From NCBI RefSeq assembly GCF_004785795.1, contig NZ_SRRO01000001.1, forward strand, positions 1,860,001-1,924,000: a stretch of 64,000 nucleotides of DNA, in the 5' to 3' direction. The notes under the pieces are model-generated. The model worked only from the letters and a program-made list of their open reading frames with translations. It had not been told where the DNA came from and ran no database searches. A program made the position numbers and the translations under genes. The DNA is from Nocardioides eburneiflavus. Its GTDB lineage: Bacteria > Actinomycetota > Actinomycetes > Propionibacteriales > Nocardioidaceae. Below, one piece after another: positions 17,235-26,162 of this stretch (position 1 is the first letter of the stretch; each line of letters starts with the position of its first letter).

Positions 17235-18182
17235 ATGGCACACATCGACGAGGCGCCGAGGGCGACGAAGCCCGGCGAGGAGGCGGTCGCACCGCCACAG
17301 GGCCGGGAGAAGAAGCTCCCGGGTCGCGACCGCTTCACCGTCGTGACGATGGTGACGATCCCGCTGCTGCTGGTGGTGGCGCTGGTGTGGGTCCCGGCGC
17401 TGCTGTCGGTGGTGCTGTCCTTCGGCAAGTGGAACGGCTTCGGCGACCTCGACACCATCGAGTGGGTCGGCTTCCAGAACTACCGCGACATCGTCACGAT
17501 CTACCCCGCGTTCTGGCCGGCGATCCAGCACAACCTCATCTGGCTGGCGTTCCTGTTCTTCCTGCCGACCCTGTTCGGGATGTTCCTCGCGGTCCTGCTC
17601 GACCGGGAGATGCGCGGCAGCCGGATCTACCAGACCGCGTTCTACATGCCGGTCGTGCTGTCCCTGGCCCTCATCGGCTTCATCTGGCAGCTGTTCTACT
17701 CGCGCGACCAGGGCCTGATCAACGACATCTTCGGCTCGCAGGTCGACTGGTACGGCGACCCCGACATCAACCTGTGGGCAGTGCTGGTCGCCACGGCCTG
17801 GCGACACACCGGCTACATCATGCTGATCTACCTGGCCGGCCTGAAGGGCGTCGACGCCAGCCTCCGCGAGGCCGCGGCGGTCGACGGCGCGAGCGAGGTG
17901 AAGACGTTCTTCCACGTGATCTTCCCGGTGATGCGCCCGATCAACATGATCGTGATCGTCATCGTCGTCATCGAGTCGCTGCGCGCCTTCGACCTCGTCT
18001 GGGTCGTCAACAAGGGTCGCAACGGCCTCGAGCTGATCGGCGCCCTGGTCGCCCAGAACGTCGTCGGCGAGGCGACAAGGTACGGCTTCGGGTCGGCGCT
18101 CGCCGTGATCATGATGTTGATCTCGTCGGTCTTCATCACCGTCTACCTGCGCAACGTCTTCCGTGAGGAGCGCCGAGGATGA
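17235..18182 (+). CDS. Sugar ABC transporter permease (MalF-like)
   Basis: A 315-residue inner-membrane permease of the CUT1 family with six predicted helices and a 40-residue cytoplasmic N-terminus. The EAA loop that contacts the ATPase is EAAAVDGASEVKTFFHVIFP at about residue 215. The ATG lies 14 bases after the binding-protein stop, and the stop overlaps the next permease's ATG, so the three genes form one transcription unit. The likely cargo is a galactoside, judged from the divergent galactosidase operon. Confidence 0.9.
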   Translation: MAHIDEAPRATKPGEEAVAPPQGREKKLPGRDRFTVVTMVTIPLLLVVALVWVPALLSVVLSFGKWNGFGDLDTIEWVGFQNYRDIVTIYPAFWPAIQHNLIWLAFLFFLPTLFGMFLAVLLDREMRGSRIYQTAFYMPVVLSLALIGFIWQLFYSRDQGLINDIFGSQVDWYGDPDINLWAVLVATAWRHTGYIMLIYLAGLKGVDASLREAAAVDGASEVKTFFHVIFPVMRPINMIVIVIVVIESLRAFDLVWVVNKGRNGLELIGALVAQNVVGEATRYGFGSALAVIMMLISSVFITVYLRNVFREERRG

Positions 18183-19120
18183 GCAGCCACGACCCGGTCA
18201 TGGTGGCCACCACGCCGCCCGAGCGCGTCCCGACGTCCACCCCGCCCAAGCGGGTCGAGGGCGGCGTCATGAGCAAGCCCCGCGGGGTCCTCGTCACGGT
18301 GATCGTGGCCTTGCTCGCCCTCGCGTGGCTGTTCCCGTTGCTCTGGGCGCTCGTCAACTCGTTCCGCGAGTACGAGTACACCCAGGCCAACGGCTACCTG
18401 TCGTTCGGCGGGTGGACCACGTCCAACTACGAGGAGGCATGGACCCGCGGCAACTTCGGGCTGCACATGAAGAACTCGCTGCTCGTCACCGTCCCGGCCG
18501 TGCTGCTCACCCTGTGGCTGTCCTCGATGGTGGCGTTCGTGCTGGCCAGGTTCAGCTATCGCTTCAACCTCACCATGCTGGGCGTCTTCCTCGCCGCCAA
18601 CCTGCTCCCGCCGCAGGCGCTGCTCATCCCGGTGTTCCGGATGTTCCGCGAGATCCCGCTCCCGCTGTTCATGAGTGACTCCGGCTCGATGCTCAACAGC
18701 TTCTGGGCGCTGATCCTGGTCAACACCGCGTTCCAGATGGGCTTCTGCACCTTCGTGCTCAGCAACTACATGAAGACGCTGCCCTACGAGATCTACGAGT
18801 CGGCCGAGCTCGACGGCGCGAGCGTGTGGCGCCAGTACTGGCAGCTGACGATGCCGCTCGTACGCCCCGCGCTGGCCGCGCTCGCGACCCTGCAGGTGAC
18901 CTGGATCTACAACGAGTTCTTCTGGGCGACGGTGCTGATCCAGCAGGGCAACAAGCTGCCGGTGACCTCGGCGCTCAACAACCTGCGTGGTCAGTTCTTC
19001 ACCGACACCAACCTCGTCGCGGCCGGCTCGATCATCGTGGCGCTGCCGGTGCTCGTGGTGTTCTTCGCCCTGCAGAAGCAGTTCGTCTCGGGGCTCACGC
19101 TCGGGTCGACGAAGGGCTGA
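18179..19120 (+). CDS. Sugar ABC transporter permease (MalG-like)
   Basis: A 313-residue inner-membrane permease, the second half of the CUT1 channel. Six helices are predicted after a proline-rich cytoplasmic N-terminus. The EAA loop is ESAELDGASVWRQYWQLTMP near residue 205. The ATG overlaps the upstream stop (ATGA). The C-terminus ends with the typical LQKQFVSGLTLGSTKG, which interacts with the ATPase in MalG. Two copies of a palindromic repeat follow the gene. Confidence 0.9.
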   Translation: MSSHDPVMVATTPPERVPTSTPPKRVEGGVMSKPRGVLVTVIVALLALAWLFPLLWALVNSFREYEYTQANGYLSFGGWTTSNYEEAWTRGNFGLHMKNSLLVTVPAVLLTLWLSSMVAFVLARFSYRFNLTMLGVFLAANLLPPQALLIPVFRMFREIPLPLFMSDSGSMLNSFWALILVNTAFQMGFCTFVLSNYMKTLPYEIYESAELDGASVWRQYWQLTMPLVRPALAALATLQVTWIYNEFFWATVLIQQGNKLPVTSALNNLRGQFFTDTNLVAAGSIIVALPVLVVFFALQKQFVSGLTLGSTKG

Positions 19121-19147
19121 GGTCAGCGGGGCGGCGCGTCGCATCGT

Positions 19148-19220
19148 CCCGAGGAGGGGTGAGCCACCCACATCCTGTCCGCTCGGAATGTGGCTGTGGC
19201 ACCGCTCGGCCGGCGCGGCG
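19148..19220. repeat. Palindromic repeat, copy B
   Basis: A 73-base unit from CCCGAGGAGG to GCGCGGCG. It contains an imperfect inverted repeat: GAGCCACCCACATCC on the left and GGAATGTGGCTGTGGCACC on the right, around TGTCCGCTC. It matches copy C (19231-19303) at 72 of 73 positions and shares the CCACATCC/GATGTGG core with copy A at 5358-5413. It lies between convergent 3' ends (ABC permease and PLD-like gene). Confidence 0.72.
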
Positions 19221-19230
19221 TAAGGACTCG

Positions 19231-19303
19231 CCCGAGGAGGGGTGAGCCACCCACGTCCTGTCCGCTCGGAATGTGGCTGTGGCACCGCTCGGCCGGCGCG
19301 GCG
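19231..19303. repeat. Palindromic repeat, copy C (tandem to B)
   Basis: A second 73-base unit, starting 83 bases after copy B and differing only by CACGTCC for CACATCC. A 10-base linker separates the two. The near identity indicates a recent tandem duplication. The pair may form a strong bidirectional terminator ahead of the PLD-like gene's 3' end at 19309. Confidence 0.72.
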
Positions 19304-19308
19304 TGCGC

Positions 19309-20466
19309 TCAGCCGGGCGTCCACGGCTCGCTGAGGGCGATGATCCGCTCCACCTCGGCCTTCAGGTGCCGGGCGACGACCCGGCACGGCTGCTCGGCGA
19401 CCTCGATGCCCTCGACCTCGGTGTGGACCGAGCCGATGACGAAGATGTTCTCGTCGTTGAACTCGTTGGCGGGCGCGGTGTAGTTGAAGCTGCCGGCGAC
19501 GACGACCTGCTCGTCGATCACCATCAGCTTGTGGTGCAGCTTGCGCAGCCCCGAGAAGACGCCGGAGCGCCGTGGCACGAACAGTTCGATGTTGTCGTGG
19601 ACCAGCCACGCCGGCGCCGCCCAGTCGTGCGCTGCCTGCGTGCGGTCCACGACGCCGCGCACCTTCATGCCACCGCGAGCCAGGGCCAGCATCGCGTCGT
19701 CGATCCCCGAGGAGCCGGCGAAGGTGAAGATCGCGAAGACGATCTCCTCGGTGCCCTTGAGCATCTGCTTGACGATCTCGAGCTCCGGCGTGTGGTCCGG
19801 GGCGAAGAGGACCTTCACCGGGACGCCGCCGAGGTCGTAGACCTTGGGCACGTCCCCGTGCATCCGTCGCCCGAACGACCCGGCCCGCAGCTGCTCCACC
19901 TCGGCGAGGTACTGGCGGCACACGAAGGCGCTGCGGAAGACGAAGACGTGGTTGAGGTTGCGGTGGGTGTCGGTGAGGGTGAAGTTCGCCGACCCGGACA
20001 GCAGGGCCGAGGTCGGCCGGGCGCGGCCGTCGTAGTCGCGCAGCACGAACTTCTGATGGAAGATCCGCGGGTTGTAGTCGCCGCGCACCTGGACGTCGGA
20101 GCGCAGCAGCGCCGCGAGGATCCTCCGGTTCTCCGCGAGCTCGGTGTCGTCCTCCAGCCACTGCACGCGGTGCAGTGCCTCGGCGGCCGTCTCGCCGGGA
20201 CGCGGGACCGGTGGTCGCGGCGGGTTGCCGACGAGCGGCGAGCGCAGGTAGTCCTGCTCGAGGAAGAGCTCGACACGTACGCCGCGCCAGCTGGCGTCGA
20301 GGATCGCCTGGGCGATGGCCGGGCTGTCCAGCTCCTGCACGGCGATGGCGAGGGTGGAGCGGGCGCCGGCGACGAAGTCGGTGATGACCGCCTCGAGGTC
20401 GTCGGCCGCCCCGAGCTCGACGGGCCCGACGTACGCCTCGATCCTGCCGTCGGCGAAGGCGCTCAT
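19309..20466 (-). CDS. Phospholipase-D-like protein with two HKD motifs
   Basis: A 385-residue protein with two PLD catalytic half-sites. The first is H137-x-K139-x4-D144 with GSANFT nearby; the second is H311-x-K313-x4-D318 followed by GSFNYT. The superfamily includes phospholipases and DNA/RNA nucleases; the two intact half-sites predict an active phosphodiesterase but not its substrate. No signal peptide or membrane helix is seen, so it is probably cytoplasmic. The ATG overlaps the stop of the 1803-residue CHAT gene (ATGA), so the two are co-expressed. This coupling makes it a probable effector partner in the CHAT locus. Confidence 0.82.
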   Translation of the reverse strand: MSAFADGRIEAYVGPVELGAADDLEAVITDFVAGARSTLAIAVQELDSPAIAQAILDASWRGVRVELFLEQDYLRSPLVGNPPRPPVPRPGETAAEALHRVQWLEDDTELAENRRILAALLRSDVQVRGDYNPRIFHQKFVLRDYDGRARPTSALLSGSANFTLTDTHRNLNHVFVFRSAFVCRQYLAEVEQLRAGSFGRRMHGDVPKVYDLGGVPVKVLFAPDHTPELEIVKQMLKGTEEIVFAIFTFAGSSGIDDAMLALARGGMKVRGVVDRTQAAHDWAAPAWLVHDNIELFVPRRSGVFSGLRKLHHKLMVIDEQVVVAGSFNYTAPANEFNDENIFVIGSVHTEVEGIEVAEQPCRVVARHLKAEVERIIALSEPWTPG

Positions 20467-23400
20467 GTCAGCTCGTCGGCGATGACCTTCAGCAGCTGCT
20501 GCCGCGCGACGTTGCTCGCGGGCAGCAGGCGCTGCAGGAGGTCGAGGTAGTCGGTCACCGACGCCCGCTCGCGCTCGCTCAGCCCCTTGCGGAACGCGTC
20601 CCGGTAGGCGTCGGTGACGTCGAAGGCGATCGCGGCGAACTGATTGCGCTCCCGCGGGGACATCGACGTGGCCACAGGGGTGCGCAGGAGCGCCTCCACC
20701 AGCAGGCAGTCGGCCGCGCCGAGCTGGGCGAACGGCTTCGGCGACCAGCGCTCCCGGCGGGCGGACTGGAGCAGCTCGGCCACGGTCTCGAGGTCCTGCT
20801 CGGTGGTCAGCACCTGCTTCGCGGGGCGCTGGGACCGGATCCATCGCAGGGTGAGCTCGCCCAGCCGGCAGTATCGGTCCGGGCGGCGCGCCTGGTCGTA
20901 CGCGTCGGCGGCCTGGGCGAACGCATCCCAGGCTTCGTGCAGGGCGGTGTCGCTCCGCACGTGCAGCCACAGCTCGTGCTGCTTGTAGTTGGCCGTGAGC
21001 TTGAGGCGCTCGGGTCGTTTGGCCACGTCGGCACGGGCGCCTTCAGGGTCCTTGCGCTTGTCGGCGTCGCTCCTGGCGAGGACGTCCATCGTGTCGAGGA
21101 CCTGCTCGGCATGACGGAAGCACCCCCGCGCCTCCCTGCGCATGCCGTTGCGAGCGTGCTTGGCGCCCAACCGTACGTGGGCGGACACCAGCTGGTCGAC
21201 GACGTTGAGGGCGGCCACCGAGCTCCAGGTCTCGAGCGCGGAGCGGAAGGAGTCGATCGCCTCGGCGTAGCAGCCGAGGTTGCGCCAGATCTCCCCGATC
21301 GTCTGCTGCGCCTCACCGTCGATCCACTCCGGCGGGGCTTCGCTGACGACCTTGCGCAGGCTCTCGCCGATCGATGCGACTGCGTCGAGCCGGTCCCGTT
21401 CCCCCGACGGCAGGCGTGCGGAGGAACGCGCGAGGTTCGAGAGTCGGTCCCGCACGGACTTGGGGTTGGTCAGCTCAGGCAGTCCCGGAGCGGCGGTCTC
21501 GCCCGGCAGCTTGAGGGCAGGAGGCCCGTAGACCTGGTACGCACCCCAGGTGGACGTGCGCGAATCGCTCCTGAGCACCTCCTTGCGAGCCGCCAGCGAG
21601 GCCGGACCCAGCTCGTGCCCGGTGAGGAACTCCTCGTAGAAGGTGGTCGCGAAGACGGCGGCGGCACTGTCCGAGACGGCCCACCCGGCCGCGACGACTC
21701 CGCGCACTCCGTTGTCGATGAGCTGGCGCGCGATGCCTGCGGCGAACCGGTCGGGTCGCCACCCGGGCCGACCGCCGCGGACCGAGGACTGCTGTGCGGC
21801 TCCCGGGGGTGTCGAGGCACCGAGCTCCGAGCCGAGGTGGCAGCAGTTCAGGAAGACCAGGTCGGGCGTGGTCTGCATCTGCTGGATCTCGAGCGCGGTC
21901 AGCCAGTCTCCTGGTCCGATCACGACGCCCGGTCGTCCGCGCGCGTCGCTGCGCGCCAGGTCGTGGCGGACGTCGCCGTGCGCGGCGATGTGGATGATGC
22001 GGTAGTCGTGGGCGTAGAGGGCGTCGAGGATGCTGGTGGTGCACACGGAGTCGTCCTCCTCGGAGGCCGAGATCTGGCGCTCGACCACGTAGCCGTGTGA
22101 TTCCAACGACCGGGCCACGCGGTTGGCCTCGTGCCGGGCGCCGGCCAGCGGGGGCCAGCCGACCGCCCTGGGATCGCCGATCACGAGCGCGCGGTCCCCG
22201 GACGCCGGCCGCACCGACTGCCGGAAGGTGGTCGTCTCCAGGCGTCGCACGATGCCCACCTCGCCGGCGAGGGGGACGATGGCGTCGTCGTACGAGCGGG
22301 TGGCCAGCATCTCGAGCGGCAGGCTCGCAGCGTGCTCGTCGAGGATGAACATGATGTTGTCGCTCGGCCTTCCCTGCCCCTTCATGTGGAGCGGCACGAG
22401 CAGCTCGTACAGGGTGTTGTGCGCGCGGTCGCCGGCCTCCATGTCGGTGTGGATCGACTTCTGGATGACCTGGTCGATCACCCGCCGCTGCGTCGAGGTG
22501 ACCGTCGTCTCCGCTCCAGCGTTGCGGCCGAGCTCCGTGAAGGTCAGGTCCACCAAGTCGCCCGGACGCTCGGCGTCCGGGGACGCCGGCGCCACGGAGC
22601 CGAGCTGGAGCGCGGCGGGAGCCGATGCGGTGACCCGGATGGTGCGCCAGCGGTCGTCGAGGTAGCCCGCGGTCATCGTCCCCTTGCGGCCGCCCGTGCC
22701 GATCTGGAGCGCGGTCACCGTCTGCAGGACGTCGTCGTCGGTGGTGCCGTCGGTGCGGGCCAGGTTCGTCGCGGCATGGAGGGCGAGCACGGCACGGTCC
22801 TCGTAGAGCTCGATGAGCTGGAGCGAGCCCACGACCGGCGGGCTCTCCCACGCGTCGTGGGGCGCCTCGTCGGGCGTCCGTCGCAGGTCTCGCAGCCGTC
22901 GGTTGGCCCGCCGGACACCGGTGATGATCGCGTTCACCGACGTGTCGATCGGCAGCGCGCCGGAGCCGACGGTGCCGACGAGGACGCAGGACACCTCGAA
23001 TCCGCGGCTCTGCTGGCCGCGGCCCTGTCGGGCGACCGGGCCGACGTGCAGGTTTGCCGCCGCGAGGCGGAGCACCGCCTGGGTGATGCTCGTGGTCAGC
23101 TGTCCGGGCGTCAGCTCGCCGGGCGCGCCCATGCCGATGACGGCAGCAGCCGCACCCTCGAGGTGAGGACCGGTGAACAGCTGGATCGTGCCGGTCGAGC
23201 CCGGGTACTGGCCCAGGATGCGGTGGGTGGACAGGGCCCCGTCCAGGCGCTGGTCGAGGGCCTTCTCGGCGCCACCGATCGGCGTGCCGTCCTGCGCGCC
23301 CACGATCCACGGCCCGTCGCCTACCCGCAGGTCGCCGTGGGTGACCCGCACCAGAAGGCTGACCGGCTGTCGCGCCGAGTCCTCGCGGATTCCCAGGGCC

Positions 23401-25874
23401 AGCCGGGCGAGCTCGTCGGCAGTGGGGAACAGCATCGGGGGATGGACCGCGTCCGGTGCGGCGCCTGCGGGCTCACGGTCCGGCTCCTCGACGGGGTCGA
23501 GCACCACGCCGGGGTCGGGTGCCTCGACGGGCTGGGTGGCCGGGGGCGTCACAGTGGGTTGACCGGCCACGAGTCCGACGGGGCGGTGGCCGAGTGCGAG
23601 GCGCCGCAGGTCCTGGAGCACCTCCGGGCTCGTCAGGATCGAACCGTCGGGGGCGCGACTCAGGTAGTGCTGGCACGGGCGCGCGAGCGGGCCGTGCCCG
23701 GAGTGTGCGTTGTCGTGGACGCACACGAACATGGGTGTGTCCGGCCGGAGGAGGGGCGCGGCGACGAGGCCCTCGCTGCGTGCCCGGAACGCCTCGAGCC
23801 CGGCTAGGCGCCGCCCGATCTCGGCAGCTGTCGTGGACACGTCGACGAGGGCGAGCGCCCGGGTCAGGCCGTCGTCGCCCTCGGCCCTTCGGTTCATCCC
23901 TGGACGCCCTTCGAAGGCGGGGTCGAGGAGCACGGGTCGACGTGAGGTCCCGGCGCAGGCGTCGAGGGCGAGCAGGGCGCCGACGCCGTGCCCGAGCACC
24001 AGGCAGTCCCGGGAGGCTCCCGTGTCGTCGTCCTTCGCGGGCAACGCGTCCAGGAGCGCGCGCAGCCGCGCGCTGGACTGCCCGAGCGGACGACGCCAGT
24101 CCCAGGGGAACGCCTTGACCACGAAGGTCTGGCGCAGGATCTTGACCAGGTCGTCGTACGGGGCTGCAAGCGCCGAGCCGTCGGGCTCTGCGAGGTCCGG
24201 CGGGCGTCCGTCCGGACCGTCCGGCGTGATCACCTTCTCGACGCCTCGACGTGCGACCGCCCCGGGAGCCGGCCAGATGACGCTCCCCGGCTCGTCGGCT
24301 GCGTAGAGCACCGAGCCCATCAGGTCCGGCACGATCACCAGGGTCGGGCCATCGACGACGTCGCCGCGGCTCGGACGGATGGTCGTCGCGCTCGCCTCCC
24401 CGCCGCGGCCACCGGCCGCCGACGCCAGGACGTCCGGTGCCAGCGCCCGACGGATCGCCTCTCGCGAGGCCGGCGTCCGGAAGTAGCCGAAGTGCGTGTG
24501 CTCCGGGCCGCGGAAGGGCTTCAGCCTCACCGTGTCCGTACGGTCCTTGCGGGGCATCCCGCCGTCCATGGCATCGGTGTTCACGACCAGGTCGTGGTCA
24601 CCTGAGAAGAACAGGTCGGGCAGGGCGAGGGCGATCTTGCCGAGGATGCCCTTGCCCTGCACGTCGCCCATCACCGGGAGCAGGCCGTCGTCGACGGGCC
24701 GCTCGACGCCCGCGAGCGTCGCGACCAGCGCTGACTCGGGCACCATGCACTCCAGGCCGGGCACCGCCCGCACGTCGAGGTGCTGCTCGAGCAGCACCAG
24801 CACGACCTTCTTCACGACGCTGAGGACGCCCGCGGCATCCAGGCCGGGCACGAGCCGGAGCGCGTTGAAGAAGTAGCTCGCCCAGGTGTCCACCTTGCGC
24901 GAGGCCAGGAGCGTGCCGCGGGCGGGGCACGCGACCCTGACGAACCGCTCCACGGAGAGGTGCTTGTGCTCGAGGAGGGTGAGGAGGTCGTCCCACGCCT
25001 GCACGTCGGGGTGGTCCTGCTGTCGGCGGCGGGAGTAGGCCAGCGTGGAGGGGTTGCCGTACAGCGCGCAGCTGAGCACCTCGCCGACGAGCCCGCCCCG
25101 CGAGTGGCTCAGCAGGTGCAACCGGGCGCCGTCGGGAAGGGCCCGCGCCAGGTCGAGCGCGTTCTGCACCGGAGTCTGCGAGAGGGTCTGGTGCTCGAGC
25201 GCCAGCAGCCGGCCGGGGTACTCCTCGAGCAGTCGGTCCCAGTCCGCGGTCCCCTGCTGGCGCAGCCCGCCGAAGGAGGCTTCGGTGTTGGAGAAGGTCC
25301 CGTGCAGAAGGACGAGGCAGGGCTCGTCGGGCGCACCGATGTCGGGGTCGAGGTTGTCCGGGAGCAGGAGCAGGTCGTCGCTCACCGCGTACAGGCCCCG
25401 GTCGCGGGCGTGCCCGCGGGACGTCTCATGGCTGGGCCGGTCGAGCCGCTCGGCCAGCTTGCGCACCAGCTCGCGGGCGGTCGGGTCGAGGAGCTCATCG
25501 AGGCCGAAGCCGGCAACCTCCCGGCCGAGCTCGGCCACGTCGCCGCCGATCGTGCTCTGCACGACCGCGCGGATCGCGGTTCCCATGCCTCGCGTGACCG
25601 ATGGTAGGGCGAGGTCGAGGCGCCCGCCGCGCGACTGCGCGGCCCGGCCGGCGGCCTCGGCGGTCAGGAAGGCGGTGACACCGTTGGTGTCGGTGACCTC
25701 CAGGACGTGGCGGTCGTCGACGTCCAGCTCGACGGCCTCACCGCGCGAGCGTGACGCGTCCGTGGTCGACACCTGCCGGACCACGCGGTAGCCGATGTCG
25801 GCGAGGTCGCGGTCCACCTCGTCGCGCGCGGCAGGCTCGACGTCCTCACCGCGAACCGTCAATCTCTCGACCAT
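20463..25874 (-). CDS. Giant alpha/beta-hydrolase + CHAT protease fusion
   Basis: A 1803-residue multidomain protein with no signal peptide or clear membrane helix. Residues 1-160 are not recognised. About 180-480 is a lipase-like hydrolase (oxyanion HGTFS at 191; nucleophile S258 in SHSRG; candidate D426/D428 and H459/H461). About 510-720 is a second LCAT-like fold (PDLMGS) whose nucleophile elbow reads GHGVG, with Gly at 630 in place of Ser. About 838-945 resembles the leucyl-aminopeptidase N-terminal (M17_N) fold. About 1130-1456 is a CHAT caspase-like protease with H1299 (HIAAHG) and C1345 (FLNCCHLG). About 1465-1803 is helical and TPR-like. The ATG follows a GGGAGGG site. CHAT proteases often act in bacterial conflict and cell-death systems, but the function here is inferred. 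Confidence 0.85.
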   Translation of the reverse strand: MVERLTVRGEDVEPAARDEVDRDLADIGYRVVRQVSTTDASRSRGEAVELDVDDRHVLEVTDTNGVTAFLTAEAAGRAAQSRGGRLDLALPSVTRGMGTAIRAVVQSTIGGDVAELGREVAGFGLDELLDPTARELVRKLAERLDRPSHETSRGHARDRGLYAVSDDLLLLPDNLDPDIGAPDEPCLVLLHGTFSNTEASFGGLRQQGTADWDRLLEEYPGRLLALEHQTLSQTPVQNALDLARALPDGARLHLLSHSRGGLVGEVLSCALYGNPSTLAYSRRRQQDHPDVQAWDDLLTLLEHKHLSVERFVRVACPARGTLLASRKVDTWASYFFNALRLVPGLDAAGVLSVVKKVVLVLLEQHLDVRAVPGLECMVPESALVATLAGVERPVDDGLLPVMGDVQGKGILGKIALALPDLFFSGDHDLVVNTDAMDGGMPRKDRTDTVRLKPFRGPEHTHFGYFRTPASREAIRRALAPDVLASAAGGRGGEASATTIRPSRGDVVDGPTLVIVPDLMGSVLYAADEPGSVIWPAPGAVARRGVEKVITPDGPDGRPPDLAEPDGSALAAPYDDLVKILRQTFVVKAFPWDWRRPLGQSSARLRALLDALPAKDDDTGASRDCLVLGHGVGALLALDACAGTSRRPVLLDPAFEGRPGMNRRAEGDDGLTRALALVDVSTTAAEIGRRLAGLEAFRARSEGLVAAPLLRPDTPMFVCVHDNAHSGHGPLARPCQHYLSRAPDGSILTSPEVLQDLRRLALGHRPVGLVAGQPTVTPPATQPVEAPDPGVVLDPVEEPDREPAGAAPDAVHPPMLFPTADELARLALGIREDSARQPVSLLVRVTHGDLRVGDGPWIVGAQDGTPIGGAEKALDQRLDGALSTHRILGQYPGSTGTIQLFTGPHLEGAAAAVIGMGAPGELTPGQLTTSITQAVLRLAAANLHVGPVARQGRGQQSRGFEVSCVLVGTVGSGALPIDTSVNAIITGVRRANRRLRDLRRTPDEAPHDAWESPPVVGSLQLIELYEDRAVLALHAATNLARTDGTTDDDVLQTVTALQIGTGGRKGTMTAGYLDDRWRTIRVTASAPAALQLGSVAPASPDAERPGDLVDLTFTELGRNAGAETTVTSTQRRVIDQVIQKSIHTDMEAGDRAHNTLYELLVPLHMKGQGRPSDNIMFILDEHAASLPLEMLATRSYDDAIVPLAGEVGIVRRLETTTFRQSVRPASGDRALVIGDPRAVGWPPLAGARHEANRVARSLESHGYVVERQISASEEDDSVCTTSILDALYAHDYRIIHIAAHGDVRHDLARSDARGRPGVVIGPGDWLTALEIQQMQTTPDLVFLNCCHLGSELGASTPPGAAQQSSVRGGRPGWRPDRFAAGIARQLIDNGVRGVVAAGWAVSDSAAAVFATTFYEEFLTGHELGPASLAARKEVLRSDSRTSTWGAYQVYGPPALKLPGETAAPGLPELTNPKSVRDRLSNLARSSARLPSGERDRLDAVASIGESLRKVVSEAPPEWIDGEAQQTIGEIWRNLGCYAEAIDSFRSALETWSSVAALNVVDQLVSAHVRLGAKHARNGMRREARGCFRHAEQVLDTMDVLARSDADKRKDPEGARADVAKRPERLKLTANYKQHELWLHVRSDTALHEAWDAFAQAADAYDQARRPDRYCRLGELTLRWIRSQRPAKQVLTTEQDLETVAELLQSARRERWSPKPFAQLGAADCLLVEALLRTPVATSMSPRERNQFAAIAFDVTDAYRDAFRKGLSERERASVTDYLDLLQRLLPASNVARQQLLKVIADELT

Positions 25875-26055
25875 TGGGTCCCTCCCCGTCAGCGCGCTGC
25901 GGCACCGTGCCGGTGGGGCGGGGTGACCCGGCCCTCGCCGGTGTCGACGGGCCCTGGCCCGGACACGGAGGCCCGAGACGTGAACGGCCGTCCCCTCCAC
26001 GGTCCTCCCGCCGCTCAGGCCTGACAACCGCGGTCCTGCCGCGGTCTGGACCAGC

Positions 26056-26088
26056 GCAGGCGAGTCACGCTGGAGTCACGCAGGCGAG
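26056..26088. promoter_or_regulatory. Repeat-rich candidate operator between divergent CHAT-locus arms
   Basis: In the 288-base gap between the divergent CHAT and metzincin genes, GAGTCACGC occurs at 26062-26070 and 26073-26081 (11-bp period). The pair is flanked by GCAGGCGAG at 26056-26064 and 26080-26088. A perfect TCAGGCCTGA palindrome lies at 26015-26024. The arrangement suggests a protein-binding region controlling both arms. No known consensus is matched and no regulator gene is in the locus. Confidence 0.35.
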
Positions 26089-26162
26089 CGCACCCTGCGC
26101 GCCGGGGGACAGGTCGTCCTCCGTCATCGGCTCGCCCACGGGGCGGGAGGGGGAGGCTCGCC

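Noticed and set aside
19148..19303. A possible CRISPR array (two near-identical units)
   Set aside because: There are only two units, each 73 bases and internally palindromic, with a 10-base linker, and no cas genes. It is better explained as a tandemly duplicated REP-like element.
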